57,521 bases of DNA from the NCBI RefSeq assembly GCF_014349235.1, contig NZ_JACSOH010000028.1, forward strand, positions 1 through 57,521, written 5' to 3'. The notes beneath the pieces were generated by a model, which saw nothing but the letters and a program-made list of their open reading frames with translations, ran no database searches and was not told the origin of the DNA. Positions within the stretch are counted from its first letter, which is position 1. The number at the start of each line of letters is the position of its first letter. Shown here in pieces: positions 40,474 to 49,486 of the stretch. The translations under genes were made by a program, and so were the position numbers. This stretch comes from Cytophaga sp. FL35 (GTDB taxonomy: Bacteria > Bacteroidota > Bacteroidia > Flavobacteriales > Flavobacteriaceae).

Positions 40474-40852
40474 GACAGGGTATTATTGTAGCTCCTTGAT
40501 TATGTAATAATATTCTATTCAAGAAACTGATTCTGTTTTATAGAAACAAAAATTTCCAAAAAGTCACCTAATGATATATAAAATTGTATTTATTCTTAAT
40601 ATGGATAGAAAATTGAATCCTTTTTTTGAACTTTCCTCTAAGTTACGATTTCTGAATTATCAATTGTCGAAAATGGGGAAGGCTATGTGGGTTACAGAAC
40701 GACTTTAAACTCATAGGTTAATTATTCTTTTCACATATTAATTCTTTAAACCAATATATCACTAAAAGAATTAAGCGATTTTCAAAAAACTACACAGACA
40801 AGGCCTTGTCTTGCTAAAATCTAGGGTGAGTTAATTCTAGAATCCCAAATAA
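40474..40852. other. 379-bp gene-free region containing dispersed repeat copy C
   Basis: Copy C of the dispersed repeat occupies 40617-40685. The remaining sequence is AT-rich, with no gene and no clear terminator for the polysaccharide operon that ends at 40853. Confidence 0.5.
40617..40685 (+). repeat. Dispersed repeat, copy C
   Basis: It begins ATCCTTTTTTTGAACTTTCC and runs through AAGTTACGATTTCTGAATTA to GGGGAAGGCTA. It is the closest match to copy A over the whole ~68 bases. No coding sequence adjoins its ATCC end. Confidence 0.7.
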
Positions 40853-42367
40853 TTATCTTATAGTTATATTTGTTGTGTTTTCAACAGAAATCCGGGCCTC
40901 TTCAAGACTTTTCATTCTCTTGCCCCCAAAAGTCAAATTTTCAATAGCGACCCCCTTGATACTATTTTTATGATCCCAACCTTTTATCAAAGAAGGTATA
41001 ACCTTTTCTGAAACTACTTGAATGTCCTTAAAAATTACATTTTCAATATGCCCTCGGTTTTTAGAGTAAGAAGACCTCTCATTTTGTGGCAAATAAAGCC
41101 ATTGACCTCTATTATCGTTTGCGTCGGGATCTCTAAGAGAATCAGGAATATTAAACCCAAAACGTCTAGAATATTTAGCAGGAATGTCAATACTATAAAT
41201 CGATAGTCCGATATAAAGATCAATTAGTTCATCACGTGCATCCTCCACACGTACATTTTCGAAAGTTACATTTTTAACTGTGGTATTTTCAGCATTGTGA
41301 ATGCTTAATGCTGCCCCCCGCTCAACTCGGATAATATCGCAATCTCGAAAAGTTATATTTTGGACGAAATCACCCTTTAGTTCGAATCCAACTTCTAGGG
41401 CGTTGCCACCTCTAGCGTTCCACAAAACGGTTTTCTCAATTAGAATATTATCGACTTTCGGACTACCCCGCCGACGGACAATATCGGGTTGTTTGCTTTT
41501 TACAGCTATACAGTCATCTGAACTACGAATAAAGCAATTTTTAACTTCAACGTTATGACTGGCCTCTATATCGATTCCGTCACAATTCGCACGCCACCCA
41601 GTCTGTTTATGATTATCTATTACTACGTTGTCACAGCCCCGTGGGTGCAATGTCCATCCCCAAGCATCATGAATTTGAACATCTTGAATTAATACATCCT
41701 CACACTCAGTTAGAAGAATGGAATTGACTTTTAGAGTTTTTCTCGTTGATTGATCTAAGATACCGCTTCCTAATATTTTAATATTATTTACATTGTCGGC
41801 CGTCACATAGCCTTGCACAATAGCACCAGGTTCTAAATACAATGTCTCGTTATCATACAACCTAATTTCTCGAGCATCGTAAATCTTACCTGCTTCGTAA
41901 TAACGAACATTGGGGTCTTCTTTGCTAGGGACATTATCACGTTCTGGACTGGTAAATAAAAAAAGTGGTCTTTTTATATCATTGTCAAATTCAATACTCA
42001 GATTCATTGCCGTGGGAATTGAGAAAATGACCTTGTTTCCCTCAATCTTCGGTTTGATTCTGGCATTTAACGGACGAACAACAACATCTTTAAAAGGTTT
42101 TTTGCTAACTACAGTAACTGTGCATTTACCGTTAACAATGGCATACGACATTGCCGCAATGGTGCCCTCCAAAACAGGTAGTTCTTTCCCTCCTGCTGTA
42201 ACGTAAAAATCTTGAGCACGGGGATATTCCTCCGAAAAATTTGGCACTATCACACTTTCGGGTGAAAGTTGCGTAAAGGCAATATTTATACAAAGAATTC
42301 CAAAAACAGAAAGAGTATGTTTTATAGCTTTTCTATAATTCACTTCAAGAAAATTGTGTTTTGTCAT
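40853..42367 (-). CDS. GH28-like right-handed beta-helix protein
   Basis: A 504-residue exported protein with a signal near residues 12-33 (KAIKHTLSVFGILCINIAFTQ). After an N-terminal beta domain, a parallel beta-helix (about 160-490) has pectinase-type coils (DNVNNIKILGSGILDQS, CEDVLIQDVQIHDAWGW). Two GH28 acidic motifs can be recognised, NCDGIDIEAS and RSSDDCIAVKS. However, the GHG histidine motif and the RIK motif of polygalacturonases are not visible; the corresponding coil reads GGNALEVGFEL. It may be a diverged GH28 with another specificity. It is the last gene of the operon, 34 bp after GH115. Confidence 0.7.
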   Translation of the reverse strand: MTKHNFLEVNYRKAIKHTLSVFGILCINIAFTQLSPESVIVPNFSEEYPRAQDFYVTAGGKELPVLEGTIAAMSYAIVNGKCTVTVVSKKPFKDVVVRPLNARIKPKIEGNKVIFSIPTAMNLSIEFDNDIKRPLFLFTSPERDNVPSKEDPNVRYYEAGKIYDAREIRLYDNETLYLEPGAIVQGYVTADNVNNIKILGSGILDQSTRKTLKVNSILLTECEDVLIQDVQIHDAWGWTLHPRGCDNVVIDNHKQTGWRANCDGIDIEASHNVEVKNCFIRSSDDCIAVKSKQPDIVRRRGSPKVDNILIEKTVLWNARGGNALEVGFELKGDFVQNITFRDCDIIRVERGAALSIHNAENTTVKNVTFENVRVEDARDELIDLYIGLSIYSIDIPAKYSRRFGFNIPDSLRDPDANDNRGQWLYLPQNERSSYSKNRGHIENVIFKDIQVVSEKVIPSLIKGWDHKNSIKGVAIENLTFGGKRMKSLEEARISVENTTNITIR

Positions 42368-42401
42368 ACTTTATCTTCTGCTTTTTAAAATCGTTTATAT
42401 A

Positions 42402-44528
42402 CTAAATTTTCTCACATACCTTCTCCAAAACCTCATATGTACGTGCTTTCATCCCATCGGTATTCATCTTTTTATCACCTCTATACCAGTTTTCCCAATT
42501 CCCTTGTGAGCCCAGTTTTTTACCTTCGTCTATGAGTTCAAAAGCCTTTATGGATTCTTTTAATTCGCTGGATACCTGCTCCCAATTTTGGTTGTTACCC
42601 AAGGCTATTTGCGCTTTAATACAACCTTGTAGCCATTTTCCCAGGCCAAATAAAATTTTGGTCTGTCCAACCATATTGGACTCGAAAAACGAAAGAGAAT
42701 CTCCGCTTAATTTTTCTTGTTGCTCTTTAGCAATTACTAAAGTGTAGGACAAAGAATCTACTTGTTGGGTCAACTGAAACAATTGATTATGTAAGTCTCC
42801 TTTGGCTCTTGGATATGCATTGGTTAGGCTGGCAGAAAAAGGATCAACTTTTTTCGAATTTTTCTTTTCATTAACTTTTATTCCATCCAAGATTTTTTCT
42901 ATTTCGTTCAAAATTCGAAACCCCATTAATTTCTGAAGACCGTCAAGAAATAGTGGGTATTGTGTGTCATTTGTAAGAGTATAAGAATCAAAGAGCTTTT
43001 TATAAGCCATATAGGTTCCTTCTGGAGCATCTGGAAAACGCTCGACGCACCAATTCATAATATAATTGGCAGAATCAAAACTGTCCATCTGCCATAACAT
43101 TTCTGAAGAGGCTTGAAGTGCCAAAGTAAACTCTCTTATGTTAGAAACGTTCATGATGGCATAGGTATTAGAATTGTATTCCATAGCCTCCTTGAATTGA
43201 GCGTAAGTTTTTGATGGAGGTACCGCCTGTGTCAAGTGAGGACCTGAACTCCAAAGTTGATGATGGTAATACACCCCGTACAAAGAACTGGGAAGTCTTT
43301 TGGTCTCGTAAAAATCCTTTTGCCAAACCCAACCTGCGCTGTTATCTGAAAATATAATCATCGCGTCATTGGGAATGTCTAAAATTCCCTTTTGATAAAA
43401 ATAAGATCCCTCAGCCCAGAGTGTCGTGGACAACAAAGGATTATCATCACCTGTGATATCCTGGATGATTTCCTTCTGCACATGCATGGCATCGGAAATG
43501 ATTTGGGCCCTTACCTCATTAGATTGAGGAACCCCAGGATCGGCAAGCCACATAGGTCTGTCCGCAATACCCCTTAACCCAATTTGCCAAATGACATCAG
43601 GGTATTTCGCCCACCTTTTAGCGTATTCCCTCCAAGTTTCCATTAGTTTTTCCTTTTCACTATAAAAACTGAACAAGGGTTTCTCGCCTTTTTCTTTCCA
43701 ATAGTTCTGATACCCAAAAGCACTTACCCCCAAAGGTTCGATGTGATGCATAGAAATATATAAACCTCGTTTTGACACCTCTGCAACTAACCGTTCCTCC
43801 TCCGGATTTCTAATATCTATAAAGCTGGCTGGGATTATCAAATTATAGCGTAAGCGAACAGCTGCCTCGGCAACTTCTTTGATTAGGGAGGTATTTACCA
43901 CCTGTCCATAATAAGGATAATCAATATTCCGTGCCCCACCACTTTCCTTAAATTCGCTCAGTAAATCCTCATCGTTAATAAACCAACCACGAAACTTAAA
44001 GTCGGGTTCCCCACTTACGTAATCGATGTTTTCTAATTCTATTTTATTTCTTTTTTGTGGTTCGTAACCAGTCCAAAACCTTAAAGGATCAACGCCTAGT
44101 TTCTTCTCCAAAAAGTAATATATCCCGAACATAGTACCACGAGGATTACTACCAATTATATTTAATCTTGATCGTATACCGTCTTGTGAAGTATATATCA
44201 GATACCTCTCCCATGAACCTTCTATGACAGAGAGTTTATCCGTATTCAAAATATTCCGTATTACCGTATCACTTGCTGTTCCTATTACTATACAGTTACC
44301 GATACAGTTTTCTATGGAAGTTGCTATTTTTATATTCAATCCTATAATCTGCTCAACATCTTCAATTAAGTCTTTAACGGCAAGTCTAACGTATTCGGGC
44401 TCGTTTTGATTTAAAAAGATTGTGATGTTCGTATCCTTAGAAAAAGTAAATGGAAGAGTCTTTGTTTTACACTGAATGGATGATAATATAACGCTAATTA
44501 ATAATAAAGGCTTCAGTATGCTTTTCAT
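42402..44528 (-). CDS. GH115-like alpha-glucuronidase
   Basis: A 708-residue lipoprotein-like protein (signal MKSILKPLLLISVILSSIQC, lipid Cys20). Residues ~30-160 form an N-terminal domain (YVRLAVKDLIEDVEQIIGL, NPRGTMFGIYYFLEKKLGVDPLRFW), followed by a TIM-barrel-like part starting PDFKFRGWFINDEDLLSEF. This matches GH115, which removes glucuronic acid or its 4-O-methyl form from polymers such as glucuronoxylan or arabinogalactan. A helical C-terminal region covers ~450-708. It is shorter than many GH115 enzymes (about 800-1000 residues), as it lacks the usual C-terminal beta domain. The presence of glucuronate-catabolic genes in the same operon supports the call. Confidence 0.82.
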   Translation of the reverse strand: MKSILKPLLLISVILSSIQCKTKTLPFTFSKDTNITIFLNQNEPEYVRLAVKDLIEDVEQIIGLNIKIATSIENCIGNCIVIGTASDTVIRNILNTDKLSVIEGSWERYLIYTSQDGIRSRLNIIGSNPRGTMFGIYYFLEKKLGVDPLRFWTGYEPQKRNKIELENIDYVSGEPDFKFRGWFINDEDLLSEFKESGGARNIDYPYYGQVVNTSLIKEVAEAAVRLRYNLIIPASFIDIRNPEEERLVAEVSKRGLYISMHHIEPLGVSAFGYQNYWKEKGEKPLFSFYSEKEKLMETWREYAKRWAKYPDVIWQIGLRGIADRPMWLADPGVPQSNEVRAQIISDAMHVQKEIIQDITGDDNPLLSTTLWAEGSYFYQKGILDIPNDAMIIFSDNSAGWVWQKDFYETKRLPSSLYGVYYHHQLWSSGPHLTQAVPPSKTYAQFKEAMEYNSNTYAIMNVSNIREFTLALQASSEMLWQMDSFDSANYIMNWCVERFPDAPEGTYMAYKKLFDSYTLTNDTQYPLFLDGLQKLMGFRILNEIEKILDGIKVNEKKNSKKVDPFSASLTNAYPRAKGDLHNQLFQLTQQVDSLSYTLVIAKEQQEKLSGDSLSFFESNMVGQTKILFGLGKWLQGCIKAQIALGNNQNWEQVSSELKESIKAFELIDEGKKLGSQGNWENWYRGDKKMNTDGMKARTYEVLEKVCEKI

Positions 44529-44555
44529 AAAAGAATCTAAAAGTTTAATTACTGT

Positions 44556-45395
44556 TTAATTCTTGCCTAGATTTAGTACTGCTTGAGCATACTCCTTTCC
44601 CAAAGCTCGGGCAGACTTTGAATCCAAATGGGTTCCATCCCCTTTATCCTTCGCATTTTTTAATTTGACCACCTCGTAATTTTTAACTATATCTTTTAAG
44701 TCTAGTATAGCACTATTAACTGCTTGTGCATATCTGTTCACTTGCCGCCTACCCTGTACTTTTTTTACAACTTTAAATTTTGACAATAAGCCTGCAACAA
44801 AAGGAAGATTGTCTATACCCAAATCCTTCCTAAATCTTTCTATAAGCACATTTAATTTTTGTTGATAGTTATTAGCCCCTTCTTTATTACTATCACTTTC
44901 ACCTTGATTCCAAATTATCCCTTTCAATTCTCCGGACCTCATTGCAGATAGGGCACGATCAATTGCCTGATCATAGGGGTACAATTTGGTCTTTGTATCA
45001 AAAGCACCCGGCTCCCAGAGACTTATACTTGTACCCCCCACCGCTGCAGGGATTAGCCCTACAATAATAGTAGTATCCCTTTTTACTAATTCCCTAGCGA
45101 AAGATAATCCTGGTCCCATACCAACAATGCTCTTGTCTACTCTCAAGGGTTCCTTCGCAATTTCCCATTGATAATCCTGATTAAATCGAAGAATTCTATT
45201 GTGGGGAATAGTGTCGGATGGCTCTATAGGAGAACTACCAGCCATATTGGATTGACCCGCTAAAAGATACAGATGTACTTCTTTTGACTCATTTACGGGA
45301 TTAACAATCTCTCGAACCCTTGGGGAAATTGATGTCTGGGCCGTCCCAACTAAAGTTAATGACACAAAAACGCAGAAAAGATACATTCTTAACAT
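44556..45395 (-). CDS. SASA/CE6-type carbohydrate acetylesterase
   Basis: A secreted ~279-residue SGNH-like esterase. The start at 45395 gives a signal peptide (MLRMYLFCVFVSLTLVGTAQ) and leaves 7 bp to the upstream gene; the longer frame from 45443 would overlap it. Catalytic blocks are LLAGQSNMAGS (Ser), AAVGGTSISLW, IIWNQGESDS and DGTHLDSKS (Asp-His). Together these define the sialate-O-acetylesterase/acetyl-xylan-esterase domain. In this glucuronate operon it more likely removes acetyl groups from the polymer than from sialic acid. Confidence 0.85.
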   Translation of the reverse strand: MLRMYLFCVFVSLTLVGTAQTSISPRVREIVNPVNESKEVHLYLLAGQSNMAGSSPIEPSDTIPHNRILRFNQDYQWEIAKEPLRVDKSIVGMGPGLSFARELVKRDTTIIVGLIPAAVGGTSISLWEPGAFDTKTKLYPYDQAIDRALSAMRSGELKGIIWNQGESDSNKEGANNYQQKLNVLIERFRKDLGIDNLPFVAGLLSKFKVVKKVQGRRQVNRYAQAVNSAILDLKDIVKNYEVVKLKNAKDKGDGTHLDSKSARALGKEYAQAVLNLGKN

Positions 45396-45402
45396 AGACC
45401 TT

Positions 45403-46392
45403 TTATTTGAATACTGATAAATTAGTCGAGGCTTCAGAGGCATGAATCAACCCCTTTATGTAACCTATACCAAAAAGATTGCCTTTCATTTCATAGCCAA
45501 CATTTTTATTGTCCTCTCCGGCCATGGTAGGTACATGGTCTGATCGTATCGGACCCTCAAAACCAACTTCTGTATAAGCTTTCATCATCTTAAACATGTC
45601 GGTAGGTCCATTATCATGAAAGGTTTCCCTAAAATCTTTTGGAGTTCCCTGCACATCTCTGATATGAACAAAGAATATCTTTTCGTTGGCACCGTGTTTC
45701 TCGATCATTGACGCCACATCCTCGTCCATTGTGGTAAAAGTACCTTGACAGAAGGTCAATCCATGGGAGGGGCTTCTAGAAAGTGATAGGGCCCTGTCCA
45801 TAGCTTGGGCCGAAGTTAATATACGGGCAATTCCGTGTACCGGACTTATTGGTGGATCATCAGGGTGCAACGCCATTTTAACATTATTAGCCTCTGCTAC
45901 AGGCATTACCTGTTCGATGAACCACTGGTAATTTTCCCAAATTTGCTCTTCTGAAAAAGTGCCCCATTCGGAAATAGGTTCTTTTTTGGCCACTTCATAG
46001 TTAAATCCGCTGACAATCGCGCCACCTCTTTCAGGAATGGCGTGATGGGTTCGGTACCAGCCAGTGGCCATAAAATTGTAACACAGCAAGGGAACACCAA
46101 GACGACCCATGTTTTCAAGCATCCTTTGATACCTCTCGATGTCTTTTTCCTTTCCATCTAAACCCAACTTGATACGGTGCATGTCAAACTGGTCTCCCTC
46201 CAGTCCATAGAGCTGGAATCCGTTTTCCTCAAATATTTCCTTTGAACGGGCAAAGGAATCGTAATCGTCAATCGAAGGGTTTCCAGTAAGTTCAGGGGCC
46301 AACTTGGCAATGGCATAGTCAATACCCATTTGGCGACAGAGCTGCCATTTTTCATCAGGACTATTTCCAAAAAATAAAAAAGAGAGTTTCAT
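45403..46392 (-). CDS. uxuA: Mannonate dehydratase
   Basis: A 329-residue cytoplasmic TIM-barrel enzyme that dehydrates D-mannonate to 2-keto-3-deoxygluconate. Metal-binding and active-site motifs of the UxuA family are present: LALHPDDPP-type (ALHPDDPPIS), TFCQGTFTTM, FFVHIRDVQG, FHDNGPTDMF and RSDHVPTMAG. Slightly shorter than E. coli UxuA (394), matching the compact bacterial form. It is the third cytoplasmic step after UxaC and the SDR reductase in the same operon. It follows the RraA-like gene by 17 bp. Confidence 0.94.
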   Translation of the reverse strand: MKLSFLFFGNSPDEKWQLCRQMGIDYAIAKLAPELTGNPSIDDYDSFARSKEIFEENGFQLYGLEGDQFDMHRIKLGLDGKEKDIERYQRMLENMGRLGVPLLCYNFMATGWYRTHHAIPERGGAIVSGFNYEVAKKEPISEWGTFSEEQIWENYQWFIEQVMPVAEANNVKMALHPDDPPISPVHGIARILTSAQAMDRALSLSRSPSHGLTFCQGTFTTMDEDVASMIEKHGANEKIFFVHIRDVQGTPKDFRETFHDNGPTDMFKMMKAYTEVGFEGPIRSDHVPTMAGEDNKNVGYEMKGNLFGIGYIKGLIHASEASTNLSVFK

Positions 46393-46409
46393 AACAAGCG
46401 TCGAATAAT

Positions 46410-47153
46410 TTAAAAGTATCCCCCTTTATCTGAGATTTCCTTTGCTGATTGGCCTTCCTTTACCCAACCAAAAATTTTCTTTTCGTTCTCGCGTATTTCT
46501 TCCGCCCGTATTAATACTTCGTAAGCAATATCTCTTGGAACAGCAAGTACGCCATCTACATCGCCTAAAATGATATCGCCCGGCTTAATAAAACATTTAT
46601 CTATCTGAATGGGTACTTGGTAATCCGTAATAAGACATCGGCCCAAACTACCATTTGAAGAACGATATTTGTAAAAAACCGGAAAATCCGCCTCTAAAAT
46701 TTGATGGGTATCTCTAATACCACCATCTACGCAAGCTGCTTTTACTCCTTTTTCTTTAGCTGTTGCGGTCATTACCCCACCCCATGAAGTAGATTCTTCA
46801 TCTCCGCTAGTGTCGTAAATAACGAAGGCATTTTCATGCATCTCATCAAGCATTTTAGTACGGAATTCCATTTCTCCGCTTACCCTTGTGCTAGATGAAC
46901 TTTTAACGGTGAAAGCAAACCCCGCTACAGTTTGATAATTTTTTAGAGCCTGTATTCGGATGGGTAGGGCTTGATTCAATAAAGTAAACTCTCTAAGCAC
47001 ATCACTTATAGCTCCAGTATATATTTTTTCATAACGGCTTAAAAGCTCCTTGTCAGCTATAGGAAACTTTTTCATTGATACTCCCTCTCTAACTTCAATC
47101 AACTTTTCGAGGTTCATCATTCCGACTTCTTTCTTATAATCTTCTACACTCAT
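46410..47153 (-). CDS. RraA-like class II pyruvate aldolase/decarboxylase family protein
   Basis: A 247-residue cytoplasmic protein of the RraA/HMG-aldolase group. The signature loop is CVDGGIRDT (Arg147, Asp148), in which relatives bind pyruvate and a metal ion; WGGVMTATAKEKGVKAA before it and PGDIILGDVDGVLAVPRD after it are also typical. These are the residues needed by 4-hydroxy-4-methyl-2-oxoglutarate aldolases, so this protein is probably an enzyme and not an RNase E inhibitor. In an operon that makes 2-keto-3-deoxygluconate, it is a candidate for cleaving that product to pyruvate and glyceraldehyde; this is my inference. It lies 1 bp after the hydrolase gene. Confidence 0.82.
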   Translation of the reverse strand: MSVEDYKKEVGMMNLEKLIEVREGVSMKKFPIADKELLSRYEKIYTGAISDVLREFTLLNQALPIRIQALKNYQTVAGFAFTVKSSSSTRVSGEMEFRTKMLDEMHENAFVIYDTSGDEESTSWGGVMTATAKEKGVKAACVDGGIRDTHQILEADFPVFYKYRSSNGSLGRCLITDYQVPIQIDKCFIKPGDIILGDVDGVLAVPRDIAYEVLIRAEEIRENEKKIFGWVKEGQSAKEISDKGGYF

Positions 47154-47154
47154 C

Positions 47155-48630
47155 TTACTCAGGTTTATTTTTATCAGATTTTAATTTAATCAGGCTCTTT
47201 TCTGCAATTAAAATTGGGGAATCATAAATTGGAATGTTGCTAAACTTGTAATACGTTCCTTTTTTGGTCCAATCTCTTTTAGGAATTTCATACACCTCAC
47301 CGGTACGCATATCAACATAGACGGGCTCGTCAAAATTCCCGTTCGAAAATTCAAAATCAATAGTGGTCTTTTTTGTTGAGTCGTTTGGTGTGTCACCATT
47401 TTCCCAAATAGTCACAACCTGATAATCGGAACTGTCAGCTCGGTATCCGTAAACGGAAAGAGAACCTGAGGTATCAGTTACATATGGATAATTGGGAATT
47501 CGCTTTAGAGAGTGGTCGAAAATGGACGTTAAATTTTGATAAGCAAAATAGGACGGTTTTAAGTAATCTACTGTATTATCCTTTTTAGCTTTAATAAGTC
47601 CCTTGGTATTTACCGTATATATTGGATTTTTCAATTTAACCACTTTTCCATTTTCTTTACCTAAGACGCGAACATAATTCATATCAATTATTGTAAAGTA
47701 CAAGGAAGGGATATCTCTACCAAGATCTCCCAGTAGTTTTCTTAATAACCATTTTGATTGAGAGGTTTCTGTCCATGGATAATTTTTTAGTGCGTAATAG
47801 CTTTGGTTTTCTGAAGGACAACCTAATTCGCCCTGTCCTATAATAATATGGTCTGAGTAAGTTTGAATCAGGTGTTGAATCTTCTCATATCTAGGATATA
47901 TCTCTTCCGGTCGGTAAGTATAACCATGAAGTGTGATTACATCAACCAAATGTAGCTTGTTAGCTTTCTTGAGATAATTTAGGAATGGAGCTACATATTC
48001 TATTTTAATGTGAGCCAATGAAAGCGCATATATTTTTGCTTCAGGAATTTTCGATTTTATAATTTCTGCAGTACGTACGAAAAGTTTAGAGTACGCCTCT
48101 GGCGTATTTTCCGAATTAAGATCACTCTCGTTCCAAATTTCCCAAATTTTAACCCTACCCTTATATCGATTTACCAGTGCCATAACCCACTGGTCCCAAG
48201 CTGTCAAAGCTTCCTCTGATACCGGAAAGCCTCCAGAAAGATTGGGCATTCCGCCTCCTTCGTAAATAGGATTTCCATAAGATGTTTGCAACCAGGGTTC
48301 CACGCCTTGTGCAATTACTTCATCAATAATTTTGTCAAGCCATTCAAAGTTATATTCACCCTTTTTGCGCTCACATTTAGCCCATCCTGCTTGCAGTCTA
48401 ATTTTTTTGGCTCCCGTTGCTCCTAAATATTGCTTCCATTGGTCAAAATCTGTAAAATCACGATCCATTGTTTCACCTCCTATAGACCAATTAGAAGCAG
48501 TTATTTCGTTTGAGCTACGAGGTTGTAACAGTCCAATCGAATTATAGGTTATAGCTTGTTTGTTTTGAGCATAAGAAAGCAACCCTATTAGGGCGACAAA
48601 TAGATGACTAATCCTAAAATATGTTTTCAT
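47155..48630 (-). CDS. Clan GH-A glycoside hydrolase (GH39/GH5-like)
   Basis: A 491-residue exported protein with a signal peptide (about 1-21, ending SYAQ). The TIM barrel (about 50-340) has the two clan GH-A glutamates: acid/base in KIWEIWNESDL (Asn-Glu after Trp) and likely nucleophile in IIGQGELGCPS. A beta-sandwich C-terminal domain covers about 370-480. The spacing and the WNES motif resemble GH39 and related families, but no family is certain. Probably an exo- or endo-acting enzyme on the glucuronate-bearing polymer, and the only such candidate beside the GH28-like protein. Confidence 0.75.
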   Translation of the reverse strand: MKTYFRISHLFVALIGLLSYAQNKQAITYNSIGLLQPRSSNEITASNWSIGGETMDRDFTDFDQWKQYLGATGAKKIRLQAGWAKCERKKGEYNFEWLDKIIDEVIAQGVEPWLQTSYGNPIYEGGGMPNLSGGFPVSEEALTAWDQWVMALVNRYKGRVKIWEIWNESDLNSENTPEAYSKLFVRTAEIIKSKIPEAKIYALSLAHIKIEYVAPFLNYLKKANKLHLVDVITLHGYTYRPEEIYPRYEKIQHLIQTYSDHIIIGQGELGCPSENQSYYALKNYPWTETSQSKWLLRKLLGDLGRDIPSLYFTIIDMNYVRVLGKENGKVVKLKNPIYTVNTKGLIKAKKDNTVDYLKPSYFAYQNLTSIFDHSLKRIPNYPYVTDTSGSLSVYGYRADSSDYQVVTIWENGDTPNDSTKKTTIDFEFSNGNFDEPVYVDMRTGEVYEIPKRDWTKKGTYYKFSNIPIYDSPILIAEKSLIKLKSDKNKPE

Positions 48631-48649
48631 AATAAATATTTTTGAAATA

Positions 48650-49480
48650 TTAAACTCCTGGGCTGGACAAAAAACCCCCGTCTACAGGTATAGTTATACC
48701 TGTTACGAATCCGGCATTTTTTTCATCAATCAACCAATTCATACAACCTATGAGTTCGGAGGCTTCGCCAAAACGTTTCATTGGTGTTTGCCTTAATATG
48801 TTTTGCGCACGTTCCGTTTGGGAGCCATCTGAGTTAAACATTATCTTTCGGCTACGATCATTCAAAAAGAAGCCTGGGGCAATGGCATTTACACGAATAT
48901 TTGCAGGTGCCAAATAGGCCGCCAACCATTGTGTAAAACTTTCGATTCCAGTTTTAGCCATTGCATACGCTGCTACCCTTGTAATGGGCCTGTAGCTGGT
49001 CATCGAAGCAAAATTGATGATGTTGCCCTGCTTATGTTTCGCCATACTCTTTCCAAACACAAAACAAGGTATAACAGTTCCCATCGTGTTGATTTCTACA
49101 ACGTTTTGAAAAACCGTCATGTTTAGATTAAAAAAACCTTTTATCTCAGTATCATGTTCTAATTCACGTTCATCAAATTCTGTTATATTGGGAAGTGCAT
49201 CATTTTGATTGCCTCCTGCACCGTTAATAAGCAGTGTACAAATACCTAATTCATTTTCAACAGTATCTTTTGCGGCCTTCATAGCTTCCTCATTCGCTAC
49301 ATCTCCGCATACAGAAATGGCAATGCCTCCTTTGATTTTAATTTCGTGCTCCACAAGTTTTAATTTCTCCTCGGTTCTACCTAAAAGCGCCACCTTATAC
49401 CCTTGTTTGGCCAAATCTATTGCCATCGCCGAACAAAGAGTTCCGCCCGCTCCAGTTACTACTGCAACCTTATTTTCCAT
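48650..49480 (-). CDS. SDR-type fructuronate reductase (D-mannonate oxidoreductase)
   Basis: A 276-residue short-chain dehydrogenase. It has the cofactor motif VVTGAGGTLCSAMA, the NGAGG strand motif, the catalytic Ser in NFASMTSYRP and Tyr-x3-Lys in AYAMAKTG, and the typical ending GITIPVDGGF. The insert ALPNITEFDERELEHDTEIKGFFNL and the tail resemble Bacillus UxuB/YjmF-type D-mannonate oxidoreductases. In this operon, between UxaC and UxuA, it would reduce D-fructuronate to D-mannonate. It is unrelated in fold to the long-chain E. coli UxuB. It lies 6 bp after uxaC. Confidence 0.88.
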   Translation of the reverse strand: MENKVAVVTGAGGTLCSAMAIDLAKQGYKVALLGRTEEKLKLVEHEIKIKGGIAISVCGDVANEEAMKAAKDTVENELGICTLLINGAGGNQNDALPNITEFDERELEHDTEIKGFFNLNMTVFQNVVEINTMGTVIPCFVFGKSMAKHKQGNIINFASMTSYRPITRVAAYAMAKTGIESFTQWLAAYLAPANIRVNAIAPGFFLNDRSRKIMFNSDGSQTERAQNILRQTPMKRFGEASELIGCMNWLIDEKNAGFVTGITIPVDGGFLSSPGV

Positions 49481-49486
49481 ATATAA

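Noticed and set aside
45396-45443. Upstream ATG for the SASA esterase
   Set aside because: It overlaps the uxuA gene by 41 bp, and the internal ATG begins a good signal peptide.
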